Below are positions 63,618-64,000 of a DNA stretch of 64,000 nucleotides, in pieces. This DNA is from Eggerthellaceae bacterium (GTDB taxonomy: Bacteria > Actinomycetota > Coriobacteriia > Coriobacteriales > Eggerthellaceae). Location of the stretch: the NCBI GenBank assembly GCA_022791455.1, contig JAAVZC010000001.1, positions 372,001 to 436,000 of the forward strand, written 5' to 3'. Each line of letters starts with the position of its first letter. Position 1 is the stretch's first letter. A program made the translations under genes and the position numbers. Below the pieces are notes generated by a model. It was given only the letters and a program-made list of their open reading frames with translations. It had not been told where the DNA came from and searched no databases.

Positions 63618-64000
63618 ATGTCTAGCGAAACAACATTGACCCGTCGGCAGCTATTGGGTGGCGCAACGGCGGTGGGCGCCTGCATCATCGTCGGCGGCGT
63701 GACGGCGGTCGCGGCCGGCACTGCCAGCGCCGAGACGGGCGAATCGCTCGCAGAGGTGCAATATGGCTTCCTCGTGAACATGAACAAGTGCGTTGATTGC
63801 GAGAAGTGCGTGGCGGCTTGCCGGGAGTTCAACCACCTGAGCGAGGACACCCCCAACCGCCGCACCATCAACACGTTTGTGAACAGCCGCGGCGAGAGCG
63901 TCTATGTGTCCACGTCTTGCATGCATTGCGGCGAACCGGCTTGCGAGCGGGTGTGCCCTGCCGGCGCCATCACGAAGGGCGACGCGGGCATCGTGTCCAC
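63618..64000 (+). CDS. TAT-exported 4Fe-4S ferredoxin subunit (3' truncated by window)
   Basis: ATG 63618 follows AGGAGGAGG. Twin-arginine signal (LTRRQLLGGATAVGACIIVGG), then CVDCEKCVAACREF and CMHCGEPACERVCPAGA, the first two clusters of a DmsB/NrfC-type protein; the frame is open to the end of the window. It would be the electron-transfer subunit of the operon begun at 61064. Confidence 0.9.
   Translation, partial: MSSETTLTRRQLLGGATAVGACIIVGGVTAVAAGTASAETGESLAEVQYGFLVNMNKCVDCEKCVAACREFNHLSEDTPNRRTINTFVNSRGESVYVSTSCMHCGEPACERVCPAGAITKGDAGIVS

Overview
The window looks like a chromosome segment from a member of the Eggerthellaceae/Coriobacteriia (Actinomycetota). This is inferred from the gene content and not from a marker gene. 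The clues are high but uneven GC, molybdopterin oxidoreductases with twin-arginine signals and DmsB-type ferredoxins, a LuxR regulator fused to a polytopic membrane domain, and many short palindromic repeats that read as CHPERSGE... or ILRSAQDD... when translated. No rRNA, tRNA or CRISPR array is visible.

Region 1 (about 1-26,840) is a cell-surface glycopolymer locus of visibly lower GC than what follows. After a 5'-truncated amidohydrolase it carries a DHHW/AlgJ-like protein and an AlgI-like MBOAT acyltransferase. It then holds a very unusual five-module LicC-LicA-LicC protein (two nucleotidyltransferases flanking a choline kinase, each preceded by a winged-helix-like segment), a flippase, an acyltransferase 3, a GT2 + DUF2304 pair, a LicD phosphotransferase and a GT4. 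Interleaved are three secreted enzymes that share nearly identical YYF/GW (choline-binding type) repeats: a GH25 lysozyme/glucosaminidase, an L,D-transpeptidase and a double transglutaminase. The locus ends with dltB-dltD-dltX-dltA-dltC. Read together, it predicts a phosphocholine-decorated, D-alanylated surface polymer plus the choline-binding proteins that dock on it, in an actinobacterial lineage where such a system is not classically expected.

Region 2 (27,200-40,250) is metabolic and respiratory. It has a GlpA-like dehydrogenase fused to a BFD [2Fe-2S] domain and an FAD/NAD oxidoreductase, with a DUF1667 partner. Next is a tryptophan T-box leader controlling a TrpP-like S component with its own EcfA/EcfA/EcfT module. 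Last, a membrane LuxR regulator is divergent from a large Mo-bisMGD oxidoreductase with its ferredoxin, separated by a perfect 28-bp palindrome.

Region 3 (40,250-45,000) is an accessory island: a RelE/ParE-type toxin-antitoxin pair, three orphan genes on the minus strand, and a serine recombinase. Region 4 (45,000-64,000) holds a polar amino-acid ABC transporter whose permease has an extra extracytoplasmic domain, a metal transporter, an MFS carrier, two acetamidase/formamidase paralogues, an APC permease with a proline iminopeptidase-type hydrolase, aspS, and a GntR/SPFH pair. It continues with a nucleotidyltransferase/HTH cassette bracketed by a duplicated end of the SPFH gene, and finishes with a cytochrome-molybdenum oxidoreductase operon that runs off the end.

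A repeat family is scattered through 27,700-58,100, both between genes and in frame inside at least two proteins. Reported starts are my choices from ribosome binding sites and may differ from the longest open frame.
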